From the NCBI GenBank assembly GCA_964509425.1, contig CAZDWZ010000001.1:372001-436000 (forward strand): 64,000 bases of DNA, given 5' to 3'. Below are positions 41,418 to 50,509 of this stretch, piece by piece. The notes under the pieces are model-generated. The model saw only the letters and a program-made list of their open reading frames with translations. It was not told the origin of the DNA and did not search any database. Source of the stretch: CAZDWZ01 sp964509425 (GTDB lineage: Bacteria > Bdellovibrionota_C > UBA2361 > SZUA-149 > CAZDWZ01). The translations under genes were made by a program, and so were the position numbers. The first letter of the stretch is position 1. The number at the start of each line of letters is the position of its first letter.

Positions 41418-43100
41418 ATGGATTTCAACAGATATTTCACCAACACAGAACTGAGCGAACAACTCTCCCAGTGGTCAAAAGAGCTTCCTGAGCTCATCGT
41501 TGTCACCCCTTTTGGCCAAAGCCGGGAATTACGTCCTATCTGGTTGGCGACTGTCACCGACACGAACTTCGGCGAGGCAGATTCGAAGCCGGCGATATGG
41601 ATTGACGCAAATCTTCATGCTACGGAATTAGCGGGCACCTCTGCGGCGCTCTGTCTCATTTTCCGGCTGCTCGACGGTCACCGTAAGGGCGACCAGCGGA
41701 TTATTCACATACTTCAGAATTTTACGTTTTACATCGCACCTCGGCTATGTCCCGACGGCGCGGAGCGCGCTCTTGCGCCGATTCCGAATTTCGTCCGCTC
41801 CGGCGTGGTGCCATATCCTTATCCCGACACCGAGGAAGGCATGCACGTCGAGGATATCGACGGTGACGGGCGAATTCTTCAAATTCGGATGCGAGATCCG
41901 AATGGAGACTGGAAACAGAGCGCGCTGGATCCCCAACTCCTCGAGAAGCGGGGGCCAAGCGAACACGGAGGCGAATACTATCGCCTCTTTCCAGAGGGGA
42001 ATCTCGTTGATTTCGATGGCACCATGATTCGCGTGGCGAAGGAAAAATCGTATCTCGATTTTAACCGCAACTTCCCGAGCCGTTGGCGAAGCGAGGGGCA
42101 ACAAGTCGGAGCAGGACCGTACCCCGCCTCCGAACCGGAAGTTCGCGCTGTGGTCGATTTTATCTCCGCAAGGCGGAACATTAACATTGCCCTCTGCTTC
42201 CACACCTACGGCGGCCTTTTGCTTAGGCCGTATGACGATCGCCAAGATGATTATTTTGAAACGAGAGACCTTTGGGTCTACGATCTCCTCGGCCGGATGG
42301 GAACGGAAGTAACCGGATACGCCGCCGGCTCTACCGGAAAATTGCTTCGCTACGATCCCAAAGAACACATCACCGGAACCGAGGACAGTTGGTTATTCGA
42401 CGACTTTGGGATCTTTGCTTGGACTGTCGAGATTTGGAATATTGCGACTCGTGCCGGTATCGATCAGAAACTTATGATCGACTGGTTTCGCGACCATCCG
42501 CATGAACAAGATAAGATCCTGCTCGATTGGTATCGTTTAAATGTCCCGGGTGGTAACGGCTATGTTGACTGGTATCCATTCCAACATCCGCAGCTCGGAG
42601 CCGTTGAGCTCGGCGGTTGGAACAAGCTTTATGTTTGGCGAAACCCTCCGCACACTTTCATGGGCGAAGAAGCAGAACGCGTTTCTTCCTTTGCCTTGCT
42701 CCTCGCCGAAGTTCTCCCCAAAATCACAGCAAAAAAATTGAACGTCACTTCACTGGGAAGCGATCTGTATCGCCTTGAGCTCTTCGTGGAGAACTCCGGT
42801 TTTCTGCCGACTTTTACGAGTGAGCAAGCGAAAAAGCGCGGAGCGCTACGAGGCGTGCGAGTGGAGCTTGAGGGGAATTCGAGTCTTCAGGTCATCTCCG
42901 GAAAACTCAAACAAGAGATCGGACACCTCGAAGGTCGTTCAAATAAACTTTCGGTTTCCTCGTTCGGGTACAGCGCTTCAAACACCGACAATATCGGAAA
43001 AGCTGAGTGGACGGTGAAAGGGCCAGCAAGGTCAGAGGTATCAATAAACATATCGGGAGAACGAGGCGGATCTTTCCGTGTCACCTGCAGATTGGAGTAG
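41418..43100 (+). CDS. M14-family zinc carboxypeptidase
   Basis: A 560-residue protein with an M14 domain: zinc ligands His67 and Glu70 in NLHATELAG, Arg/Asn substrate site in DFNRNFPSRW (214-223), third zinc ligand His262 in CFHTYGG, and catalytic Glu338 in VEIWN. The C-terminal 150 residues form a beta-rich domain. There is no signal peptide. The true start is ATG 41418 (GAGG 8 nt upstream), 10 nt after mqnD; the frame runs back into mqnD, but that part is an overlap artefact. Family members trim C-terminal residues from proteins or peptidoglycan peptides. The operon gives no clue to substrate. An acidic, glycine-rich insert (GMHVEDIDGDGRI) lies between ligands. Confidence 0.88.
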   Translation: MDFNRYFTNTELSEQLSQWSKELPELIVVTPFGQSRELRPIWLATVTDTNFGEADSKPAIWIDANLHATELAGTSAALCLIFRLLDGHRKGDQRIIHILQNFTFYIAPRLCPDGAERALAPIPNFVRSGVVPYPYPDTEEGMHVEDIDGDGRILQIRMRDPNGDWKQSALDPQLLEKRGPSEHGGEYYRLFPEGNLVDFDGTMIRVAKEKSYLDFNRNFPSRWRSEGQQVGAGPYPASEPEVRAVVDFISARRNINIALCFHTYGGLLLRPYDDRQDDYFETRDLWVYDLLGRMGTEVTGYAAGSTGKLLRYDPKEHITGTEDSWLFDDFGIFAWTVEIWNIATRAGIDQKLMIDWFRDHPHEQDKILLDWYRLNVPGGNGYVDWYPFQHPQLGAVELGGWNKLYVWRNPPHTFMGEEAERVSSFALLLAEVLPKITAKKLNVTSLGSDLYRLELFVENSGFLPTFTSEQAKKRGALRGVRVELEGNSSLQVISGKLKQEIGHLEGRSNKLSVSSFGYSASNTDNIGKAEWTVKGPARSEVSINISGERGGSFRVTCRLE

Positions 43101-43112
43101 CCGAAAGGCGGA

Positions 43113-45488
43113 TCATCTGACAACCGAAGCCGCAGCCGGAATCTTCGTCAAGAACCACCACGGAGAGTGAAGTGGCGCGGTTTCGTCGCCGGGGAACTCC
43201 GCGTACATCTTCCAAAAAAGCGCGATACTTTTGACACCTTCCGCGACCGGCACATGGAGTGCGAACGGTTCAATAACGTAATAATTCTCCGGCCATTCAC
43301 TCGGATCATCCCAATTCGCCAACGGCCGCGACCGCCAGCCAATCGGCTCTGTCGTAGAGTCGATGTGGACATCAGGCGCGAATCGCTTGATCTTCCCGCT
43401 GATTTTGAAATGCAAATTCAGATTCAGCAGATCCATCGGCTCTAGTTCGCTCTTGTTCAACGAATATCCGATGAGCTCGATCTGCGGAGCAAGTCGGACG
43501 CTCATAGGAAACTGCGGGAGGAGCTCCGTCTCGGATCGATACGGCCTGAGGTTTCTCGCTATTCCGGCATTTCTCTCGCGCAGCGGCCGGGAATGAAAGC
43601 GGTGATGACGGGCGATGATTTCACTTTTCGTCTCAAAGAATCGCTTGCGTCGAATCTCCGTCTCAATCGAGCGAAAGGGAACGAGGTCACGCGTCTCGCC
43701 CGGATCGCTCTTCAAATTGAAGAGCCCTTCCGGGTAACGATTGTAACCCTGAACATATTTAGAGAACCCCTGAATCGTTGAGCCGCAGTGCTCAGGATCC
43801 AAACAGTGCATAAAGATCTCGCGCGAGATTGATGGACGGAGAAGCGAGATCCCTGCGTAACCATCTCCGGAAACCGAGTGTCCGACCAGCTCAGCGACAG
43901 TGGGGAGGATATCAAGAATGCTGACCAATTCAGGCACGGTTTTAGGCTTGCTCACCGCCTTCGGATCGTGAACGAGCATCGGCACTTTAACGCCTTCGTC
44001 ATAAATTAAGTATCCATGCCCCCAAATTCCGTGTTCCCTCATGCCCTCGCCGTGATCCCCGGAAATGATGAATACCGTGTTCTCGTAGAGCCCTAAGCGC
44101 TTGTACTGCATGAAAAGTTCACGCAGAAACAAATCAAGTGCATGGATGCTGTTCAGATATTGGTTGTGCTGTTCGTCCTCGACGAAATGAATTTGGGCAA
44201 AACGACGGAGCGGAGCGTACTCACTATGCGGACCGTTCGTCATGTAGGAGACAAAGAAAGGTTGCCCTGAATTTGCCCGCAACCATTTTTCGCTGGGTCC
44301 GAGGAGAGCATAATCTTCGAAACCAAAGTAATTTGCATATTGCATTCCTTGGCTCGGCAACGCCTCCCCCGGATAGAATTCGTCGAACCCGAAATTCGAA
44401 ACCAGAGTTCTTCGATTCTCGAAAATTTCGGTTGCGCTCTGAAAATACGCCGAACGATATCCAAGTGGCCGAAGGAGATCCGGAAGACACCTTACGGGTA
44501 TCCTCCCGGGCTGAGCTTCTTTGATCTTGATATCAAGTGACGGAACTATTCCGCAAACTGCCGATACCAGTGCCTTCGAAGTGTGTGGAACCACCGAATA
44601 GGCGCGCTCGAACACACGACTCTGCTTCGCCAATTCATCAAAAAATGGAGTCGTAGGATGCTTCGGATTGTAATGCGACACCGAAATCGATCGAACTGAC
44701 TCCAACAGAATAAGAACGATATTTCGTTTTGGAAGCTTTGAAACCGGCTTGAATTCGCCGGTCACCTCGGCGAATTCTAAACTCTCCGCGGGTTGCACGG
44801 CAGCGTCTGGAAGCGGCTTCGACCTCTCCTCAACCGCCGTTTGCAAAAAAAGCAAAGATGCGTTTCGGAGGGGAGTTCGAGAAAGATATCCTTCTCGCTC
44901 CTGAAATATCCAAGAAAACGCAAGCAGGAGAGCCACGGCGAAAAACGGCGCTTTCTCCGCTCGTGAGAGACGTTTGTTCAGAGATTCCTTCGCCGCATTA
45001 CCGTGCGGCAAGCCGCGCCGGAGAAAGAACATAATCGTATAGATTTGTGGAATGAGAAGGTAATATCCTATTCCCGCAAGGAGTCCGAAGAGATAGCCCC
45101 CTCGCATCTCCCGAAGAACATACGGAAACAAGTTTGTGCTCCGTGGCAGACCCTGAGCAAAAAACGTGTAATCGAAAGTCGCGCCCGTCCGGCTGAAGAA
45201 AAGCTGCGCCATCACCTCGAATGCGAACAGCGGGGCAAACAAAAGAGAAAGCAGCGAGGTTGTGATGAGCGTCGTTCCAAGAGATCTTGATGGAAGCACT
45301 CTTGCCGCTTTGCCGCCGGCAATCAGAAGAAGGAGGAATGCGAGCAAAAAGGCATCTTCGTTTGTGCTTCGAAAGACTTTCTCAACGGTGAGGACCTGAC
45401 TATAGCCGGAGAGTCTGACGAGCTTGAAAAGGAGAATAAGCCCGGCAAACGGCAAAATGTAGATTGAGGCAAAACGTGGACTTTCCAC
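43113..45488 (-). CDS. LTA-synthase-type sulfatase/phosphoglycerol transferase
   Basis: A 791-residue inner-membrane protein with about five N-terminal helices (to residue 200) and a periplasmic alkaline-phosphatase-superfamily domain. Metal-site Glu lies in IVLILLESVRS; the nucleophile is Thr or Ser in VPHTSKALVS; metal ligands lie in ISGDHGEGMREHG and WGHGYL. The class transfers phosphoglycerol, phosphoethanolamine or sulfate to envelope glycans or lipids. The C-terminal 150 residues form an extra beta domain with no clear family. GTG 45488 has AGGAG upstream, buried in a hairpin. It follows two DxDGDGxxD-repeat genes and is convergent with the M14 gene (12-nt gap). Confidence 0.88.
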   Translation of the reverse strand: MESPRFASIYILPFAGLILLFKLVRLSGYSQVLTVEKVFRSTNEDAFLLAFLLLLIAGGKAARVLPSRSLGTTLITTSLLSLLFAPLFAFEVMAQLFFSRTGATFDYTFFAQGLPRSTNLFPYVLREMRGGYLFGLLAGIGYYLLIPQIYTIMFFLRRGLPHGNAAKESLNKRLSRAEKAPFFAVALLLAFSWIFQEREGYLSRTPLRNASLLFLQTAVEERSKPLPDAAVQPAESLEFAEVTGEFKPVSKLPKRNIVLILLESVRSISVSHYNPKHPTTPFFDELAKQSRVFERAYSVVPHTSKALVSAVCGIVPSLDIKIKEAQPGRIPVRCLPDLLRPLGYRSAYFQSATEIFENRRTLVSNFGFDEFYPGEALPSQGMQYANYFGFEDYALLGPSEKWLRANSGQPFFVSYMTNGPHSEYAPLRRFAQIHFVEDEQHNQYLNSIHALDLFLRELFMQYKRLGLYENTVFIISGDHGEGMREHGIWGHGYLIYDEGVKVPMLVHDPKAVSKPKTVPELVSILDILPTVAELVGHSVSGDGYAGISLLRPSISREIFMHCLDPEHCGSTIQGFSKYVQGYNRYPEGLFNLKSDPGETRDLVPFRSIETEIRRKRFFETKSEIIARHHRFHSRPLRERNAGIARNLRPYRSETELLPQFPMSVRLAPQIELIGYSLNKSELEPMDLLNLNLHFKISGKIKRFAPDVHIDSTTEPIGWRSRPLANWDDPSEWPENYYVIEPFALHVPVAEGVKSIALFWKMYAEFPGDETAPLHSPWWFLTKIPAAASVVR

Positions 45489-45494
45489 CGGAGG

Positions 45495-45535
45495 ATTCTC
45501 CTATTCACGCCGGCACACCCGGCGTGAAGGAGAAT
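45495..45535 (-). promoter_or_regulatory. Hairpin covering the ribosome-binding site of the LTA-synthase-type gene
   Basis: On the minus-strand mRNA the arms 45519-45535 and 45495-45513 pair in 17 bp with a 2-nt bulge and a 5-nt loop. The 3' arm contains AGGAG, the only good Shine-Dalgarno for GTG 45488. The stem is strong enough to hide the site at ordinary temperature. No T-run follows, so it is not a classic terminator. Confidence 0.6.
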
Positions 45536-45539
45536 AGGA

Positions 45540-45564
45540 TGCCTATGAACTCCATTCATAGGCA
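45540..45564 (-). repeat. Second perfect hairpin in the same leader
   Basis: 10-bp perfect arms TGCCTATGAA (45540-45549) and TTCATAGGCA (45555-45564) with a 5-nt loop, 4 nt from the first hairpin. It could be a weak terminator or transcript stabiliser for the upstream gene (stop 45594). Confidence 0.55.
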
Positions 45565-45593
45565 AGGAAAAGACGGGTTGGGAAACGAGCCGC

Positions 45594-48446
45594 TTATTGA
45601 AGCGGTGTCTTATCTCCAGGAAGCCCGAACTGAATCGCATGTCCCGCCCCGGTATCGGGATCGAACACAAACCAGAACCCGTTTCGGAAGACCGTCGGCA
45701 TGGCTTTACCGGTCCAAGAGTACCGTTTAATCGGAACGTCCCCAGGGAGTCCCCATCGGTAGACCCTGACCTCGTTATTGTGGCTGTAGAGAATGTACCA
45801 AGTTCCTTCGCTTGGACGGAACACCGCATAGTCGGTCTTACCGTCGCCGCTAAAATCTCCGGGCACGGGAATGTCACCGTTTAAGCCCCATTGTTGAACC
45901 AGCACACCGCCACCCGATCGAAGCACAAACCATTCTCCGGTGCTCGGTCGCCAGATCGCATAGTCATCGATATCATCACCGTCCCAGTCACCGACGGCCG
46001 GAATATCTCCGGCAACACCCCAGAGGCCGGTCTTCACTGATCCCCGACCGGGATTGCTGCCGTTCAAAGTATACCACTCACCATTTCTGAAGACCGTGAG
46101 TCCTTGTCCTTCTTGCTCAAGGAACTTCCCGACTACCGGGATGTCGTTCGCATAACCCCAATAGAATTGCGAGAGTTGCTGATTGTTTGACTCAGCGACG
46201 TACCACTGAAGTGCATTGCCCACGACGTAGAGGATTCCTTTGTCGGCTCTCAAATCTCCATCGAAATCGAATGCGAGAGGACGCGCTGTCGGGTTTCCAA
46301 AACCGATCGCTGAGAACGCACCTCCATAAATTTGAGAGTAATACACGCCCTGCGTGAGAACGGGAGTATATCGCGTCGAAAAGCGAGAACATCGTCTCCT
46401 GCTACCGCTTCCCGTGTAACGCACGCACGTTTGAACTGCGCGCACTTCGTTAATCCCCTCTCGACGGACGCCAAAATCACTGAGTCCGTCTCCGTTGAAA
46501 TCGAATGCGGGAGTCTGAGGGTCCGTGGACGCTACGAATTGCATAACCTTTACGACAACATCCGTGTATCCGTAGTTCTCGTTGCCGTAGGCATCCGTTA
46601 CTTTCGCGTAAATGTAATAATTTCCGATCGGAACTCCGGTCGTGTTCCAATTGTAGATTCGCTCGACACCAGAAGGAACGTTTGCGATGTCTGCAAACTT
46701 TACCCCATTCCGACCCGAATTATCCGCGTCGTAGAAGAGTTCAACGCGGCTATTTTGCCCTTCATAATCGTTAACGGTAAATCGAATCTGAAAGTTATTA
46801 TTGGCGTCGATGTAGTTTTCGCGAAAAATTCCCGCCCAATCGAGAATATACGGCGTCTCGGGAGTGGCTTCGATCGCATCGAAGGCAAATTGATTGATTC
46901 TTCCGACGGTTCTCCAGTTCACACCGGTTTCAACGTTCCCGGCGAAGAGGTCGAAGCAGTAGGTCGTAAATCCCTTGGCGAAATCCGGGAACGCCCCGTT
47001 GGGTGAACGCTCCACGAGCTCCGTTGCCGCCGTCGAGCCGAACGTCGCGGATTGAGATCGATCGTCAAACCAGCGCAGCCGAGCTACCCATCCTGCACGA
47101 TTGAGGTTTGTGACATTACCGTCTCTCGGAAGATGCTCAGGACTAACTTGCATCCGGATGCAGAAGTACCGCCAGTCGTTCGTATAGAGGCGAGACATGT
47201 TGAAGTGCGTGTGGGTATCAACCGGGCCGGTCGACGTCGTTTGCGCGAGCGATTTGAGATGAGCGTAGCCCGGGAAATCCGAATAGGAGACGTAGGAGTG
47301 TCCGTGATAAATATGCGGGGTGGTCGGCACGCCTTGAACCGGTAGGTTTGCAATGTCCGGCACCGGATTTTGCGCGGTCGGCGCGTTGAAATCCCAAGCG
47401 TTTCCGAGCTCGGACGCCGAGAACTCGAGGCCGCTCGTTCTCGAAGGCGAGCCAAAGGAAATTGTCGCAGCGCCATCGACACGAACTGGACCAATCGTAT
47501 TACTCGTCGCAAACAGTTGTGAAGTGAAATTATTATGGCCTCGGCCTTCGGCGAAGAAGTACCAACGCCCTGCCGGCAGCGCGCCTGTGTGGAAGGTAAT
47601 CTGGCCGCTCGTGCTGTAAGTCTGGCCGAGCCGAATCGGAGAGCCCGAAGTTCCCTCCCGCACATAGAAGATCACGAGCGGCGAACCAGAGATTCCTGAA
47701 GTATTGAAATTATAATTGAAGGGAATGACCGGCGAATCGGATTCTCTCCAAAAACGAACCGACCTCGTTTGGACGTAGGTCGCAGTGTTCGGCTCGACAA
47801 GACTTGGCCACCAAGTAAACCCAAGAACATCACCGCTCCAACTCTCTGCAGCCGACGCCATGAAGCTCGGGAGATCGACGTTCAAGAGCTGCCACGATCC
47901 ACTCGGATTGGGGACACCCGCCTGAGGCAAGTAGTATCCCGAATACACGGAATTTCCTGCAGTCGCGTAGTTGTTCGGGATCTTCGTAAACATCAAAGAT
48001 TGAGAGGAGTTGTTTGACGCCGCATGCAGCACGGAAAAGCGGTTGAAGGTTCCTGCATTCAGCGGCTTCCCCGTCAAGGATTCGAAACTCGCGCTGTCTC
48101 GCCAAACTTGAGTGATATTCGATCCGAGAGTCGGCACCGGAAGAAGACCAATCTGCGGGGCGCTCGTTCCAATGGAGTTGACTCCAGTAAAAACTTGATT
48201 CGTGACGCTCGTCGGCCCAAAGCGAAATCCATAAACGCCCATGGTATCTAAGTCACCGCGGCGGTTGTCTTTCGGATTGTTTTGAACCGACGTGAAATAC
48301 TCCTCAGTGTCTGGGACATCATCAGGGGCTCCGCCAGTCAACGGCACCGAAAGTGTGATGCTTTGTGCGAACGAAATTGCGGGCACCCCGAAGAGAACCA
48401 ACAGTTGAAAAAATACTGCTAAAACCGAAGATTGATACGTCCGCAT
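45594..48446 (-). CDS. Large secreted protein with DxDGDGxxD (FG-GAP/VCBS-like) repeats
   Basis: A 950-residue exported protein. ATG 48446 (GAGG 5 nt upstream) gives a signal peptide with core SSVLAVFFQLLVLFGVPAISFA. The middle 650 residues are beta-rich with no family I recognise. The C-terminal 280 residues carry four calcium-binding repeats: DFNGDGLSDFGV, DFDGDLRADKGI, DWDGDDIDDYAI and DFSGDGKTDYAVF, each followed by W(Y/F)-V/I strands as in FG-GAP beta-propellers. Cys-containing insert VQTCVRYTGSGSRRRCS interrupts the first two. The frame is open upstream to 48560 but lacks a ribosome-binding site there. It is the larger relative of the protein at 48710 and probably surface exposed. Confidence 0.8.
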   Translation of the reverse strand: MRTYQSSVLAVFFQLLVLFGVPAISFAQSITLSVPLTGGAPDDVPDTEEYFTSVQNNPKDNRRGDLDTMGVYGFRFGPTSVTNQVFTGVNSIGTSAPQIGLLPVPTLGSNITQVWRDSASFESLTGKPLNAGTFNRFSVLHAASNNSSQSLMFTKIPNNYATAGNSVYSGYYLPQAGVPNPSGSWQLLNVDLPSFMASAAESWSGDVLGFTWWPSLVEPNTATYVQTRSVRFWRESDSPVIPFNYNFNTSGISGSPLVIFYVREGTSGSPIRLGQTYSTSGQITFHTGALPAGRWYFFAEGRGHNNFTSQLFATSNTIGPVRVDGAATISFGSPSRTSGLEFSASELGNAWDFNAPTAQNPVPDIANLPVQGVPTTPHIYHGHSYVSYSDFPGYAHLKSLAQTTSTGPVDTHTHFNMSRLYTNDWRYFCIRMQVSPEHLPRDGNVTNLNRAGWVARLRWFDDRSQSATFGSTAATELVERSPNGAFPDFAKGFTTYCFDLFAGNVETGVNWRTVGRINQFAFDAIEATPETPYILDWAGIFRENYIDANNNFQIRFTVNDYEGQNSRVELFYDADNSGRNGVKFADIANVPSGVERIYNWNTTGVPIGNYYIYAKVTDAYGNENYGYTDVVVKVMQFVASTDPQTPAFDFNGDGLSDFGVRREGINEVRAVQTCVRYTGSGSRRRCSRFSTRYTPVLTQGVYYSQIYGGAFSAIGFGNPTARPLAFDFDGDLRADKGILYVVGNALQWYVAESNNQQLSQFYWGYANDIPVVGKFLEQEGQGLTVFRNGEWYTLNGSNPGRGSVKTGLWGVAGDIPAVGDWDGDDIDDYAIWRPSTGEWFVLRSGGGVLVQQWGLNGDIPVPGDFSGDGKTDYAVFRPSEGTWYILYSHNNEVRVYRWGLPGDVPIKRYSWTGKAMPTVFRNGFWFVFDPDTGAGHAIQFGLPGDKTPLQ

Positions 48447-48597
48447 TCTCGCCTCGCGAGTGAAAAAAACCATTACCAATCCATCGGCGAATTTGGCGGA
48501 AAACTTGAATTCTCGTAGGAGTTTCTCGTACTTGCCAAGCGAGCGTTCGGTGCAGATCATGCAATTGCCGAATCAGCTCGCAGATGTCGTAATGAGT

Positions 48598-48620
48598 AAG
48601 CTCCAGAACAGCCGGAGCTT
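48598..48620 (-). terminator. Stem-loop between the two repeat-protein genes
   Basis: 7-bp perfect arms (48598-48604 and 48614-48620, 9-nt loop) lie about 90 nt after the stop of the 48710 gene on the minus strand. No T-run follows on that strand, so it may be an attenuator or weak terminator. Confidence 0.4.
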
Positions 48621-48709
48621 TTGATGTGCGCCGCGACAAGGGAATTCAGAAAGATTCCCGACTTCGAATTAAATCTAAAGGCGAATCGTGTTTTTAGTCA
48701 CAAGCGTCG

Positions 48710-50509
48710 TCATTCAGCTTGGATCTTCCTCACCCACGCCTCCGGAGGCAGACCGCCTTCCAGTTGATGGGCATAACCGGCAAAAGCCTGAACACCGTTG
48801 GGCAAAAGTTTCTCTCCGGCCTCAGTAAACTGTGAACTCCTGATCACCCAACGATGAATACCCGAATCGAAGTAAAGAGCTTTATCCGCCTTCCCATCGC
48901 CGTCGAAATCATGTGCGACCGGTTCACCGGGCTTCCCAAAGTCGGCAAACTTCGTTTCATAGACGCGGTCCTGAGCAACTCGCACGAACCATTTCCGCGT
49001 CGGCTTTTGATAGACGGCGAGCTGCGCCGAGCCGAGCCCGGCATAATCCGCAGGAACGGGGACGCTATCCGGAGGACCAAACTCGATTAACTTTTCCTTT
49101 TCTCTCGTCGAGCCGTCGGCCAAAAGTGGACAAAGAATCCAGCTGGCTTTCCCTCCAGGCTCCTTCGGCTGGAGAAACACCGCCGGGTCGGCTCGACCGT
49201 CGCCGGTATAATCCGCAGGCACCGGAATTCCTCCCGGAAGGCCACAACTGAATGTCGCTCCGAAACCGGCTATCGACATTGCGGCTTTCGCCTGATGATA
49301 TCCGTATCGTGAATAGGAAATCGCCCATGTGCTCTGGTCCGGCAAGTACACCGCAAAATCCGTCTTTCCGTCACCGTCATAATCAGCTTGCGCAGGCACC
49401 ATTTTCCCGATGCCCCAAAAATAAGACAGCGAAAGGTCGGGACTCGTCGGCACCTGGTCGAGCGGTCTCCCGCGAGAGAATGAAACCTGCCAATTGATTC
49501 GGAAACGCTGTTCCGCCTCAGGGAAGCCATAGGTGAATGTGGCGAGATCAACACGGCCGTCTCCGTCATAATCACCCGGAACCGGAATGCCCCGAGGGTC
49601 TCCAAATCTCCAGCTCAAAGTTTTCCCGTGCAAAGCTTTCGCGGATTTCGATTTTCCATCGAGGCCGGCGAGAGTATACGATCGCCACCGTGGTGCAGTT
49701 CCCCCCGGCGCGAATAAGAGAAGATCCTCGGCACGATCCCCATCGACATCCCAGAGAGGAAAGAGCTTCCTCCCACCTTCGGGCATCTGCACCGGCTCGA
49801 TTTTTCCCTTTGAGGCATATCCGCTCTTTCCACCCTCTTGTTCGGGCGACGGCTCGACCAAACGAATAAGCGTGGCATTCCGCTTTTCAATTGCCGGAAA
49901 CCGCAGTCCCAGAGGATCGACCTCGTCGTATGGGAGCTGTAACAATACCGGCTTTTGAATCGGAGCGGGGCTTTGCTCTCCCTTCACCGGTCCCTGAACA
50001 CTCGACTGTCCCGAGTCGGGAACAAAGAGGAGCTGAGCACTGCCATCGTAGAACTTCATTTTCCAAGCTCCGGAAAATGTAAATTGATCGAGGGCCCGAA
50101 GCCCGCCGTCCTCTCGCCAAAAGTAGAGCTTCGATCGATCGGTCGAATAGGAGCGCGAGAGGATCGCGACATGCGTGCCGTCGTCACTCAGCGCTGCCGA
50201 AACGACTTTGCGTTTTTCGCCCGGGAGCAGCGTCACCCACCCCGCGCCGGGCGAATAATAGGCGACATTCTCTTCCGAGACCGCCGAGTCGACGACGAGT
50301 ATCGCCGCTTCACTGTCGGGACTAACAATCGGGTCTCCCACAATCTTTCCGCCGGGAGGCACTGCTATCGACCACCGCTTGTAAACGAGCCCGGCGACGG
50401 GGTCCCCCGAGGACACCTGGTACGGTTCGAGCACGCGTTGCCAAAACGAGCTGAAGCCGTAACTTCCAAGGAGAGCCGCGAGAACGATTATGGTGAACGT
50501 GCGCATCAT
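48710..50509 (-). CDS. Membrane-anchored protein with five DxDGDGxxD (FG-GAP/VCBS-like) repeats
   Basis: A 599-residue protein with an N-terminal hydrophobic segment (TFTIIVLAALLGSYGF) that is a signal peptide or anchor. Residues 40-270 form a beta-propeller-like WD40/TolB-type region (DSEAAILVVDS, DDGTHVAILS). From about 300 come five calcium-loop repeats: DVDGDRAEDLL, DYDGDGRVDLA, DYDGDGKTDFAV, DYTGDGRADPAVF and DFDGDGKADKALY. The start MM at 50509 overlaps the stop of the upstream membrane gene by ATGA, with GAAGG upstream. It is similar in design to the 45594 protein. The repeats bind Ca2+ in families such as integrin alpha and PilY1-like proteins, and suggest an extracellular face. Partner in assembly or adhesion is inferred. 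Confidence 0.8.
   Translation of the reverse strand: MMRTFTIIVLAALLGSYGFSSFWQRVLEPYQVSSGDPVAGLVYKRWSIAVPPGGKIVGDPIVSPDSEAAILVVDSAVSEENVAYYSPGAGWVTLLPGEKRKVVSAALSDDGTHVAILSRSYSTDRSKLYFWREDGGLRALDQFTFSGAWKMKFYDGSAQLLFVPDSGQSSVQGPVKGEQSPAPIQKPVLLQLPYDEVDPLGLRFPAIEKRNATLIRLVEPSPEQEGGKSGYASKGKIEPVQMPEGGRKLFPLWDVDGDRAEDLLLFAPGGTAPRWRSYTLAGLDGKSKSAKALHGKTLSWRFGDPRGIPVPGDYDGDGRVDLATFTYGFPEAEQRFRINWQVSFSRGRPLDQVPTSPDLSLSYFWGIGKMVPAQADYDGDGKTDFAVYLPDQSTWAISYSRYGYHQAKAAMSIAGFGATFSCGLPGGIPVPADYTGDGRADPAVFLQPKEPGGKASWILCPLLADGSTREKEKLIEFGPPDSVPVPADYAGLGSAQLAVYQKPTRKWFVRVAQDRVYETKFADFGKPGEPVAHDFDGDGKADKALYFDSGIHRWVIRSSQFTEAGEKLLPNGVQAFAGYAHQLEGGLPPEAWVRKIQAE

Noticed and set aside
46332..47006. Plus-strand frame opposite the 950-residue repeat protein
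   Set aside because: Antisense to a gene with signal peptide and calcium repeats; composition is implausible for a protein.
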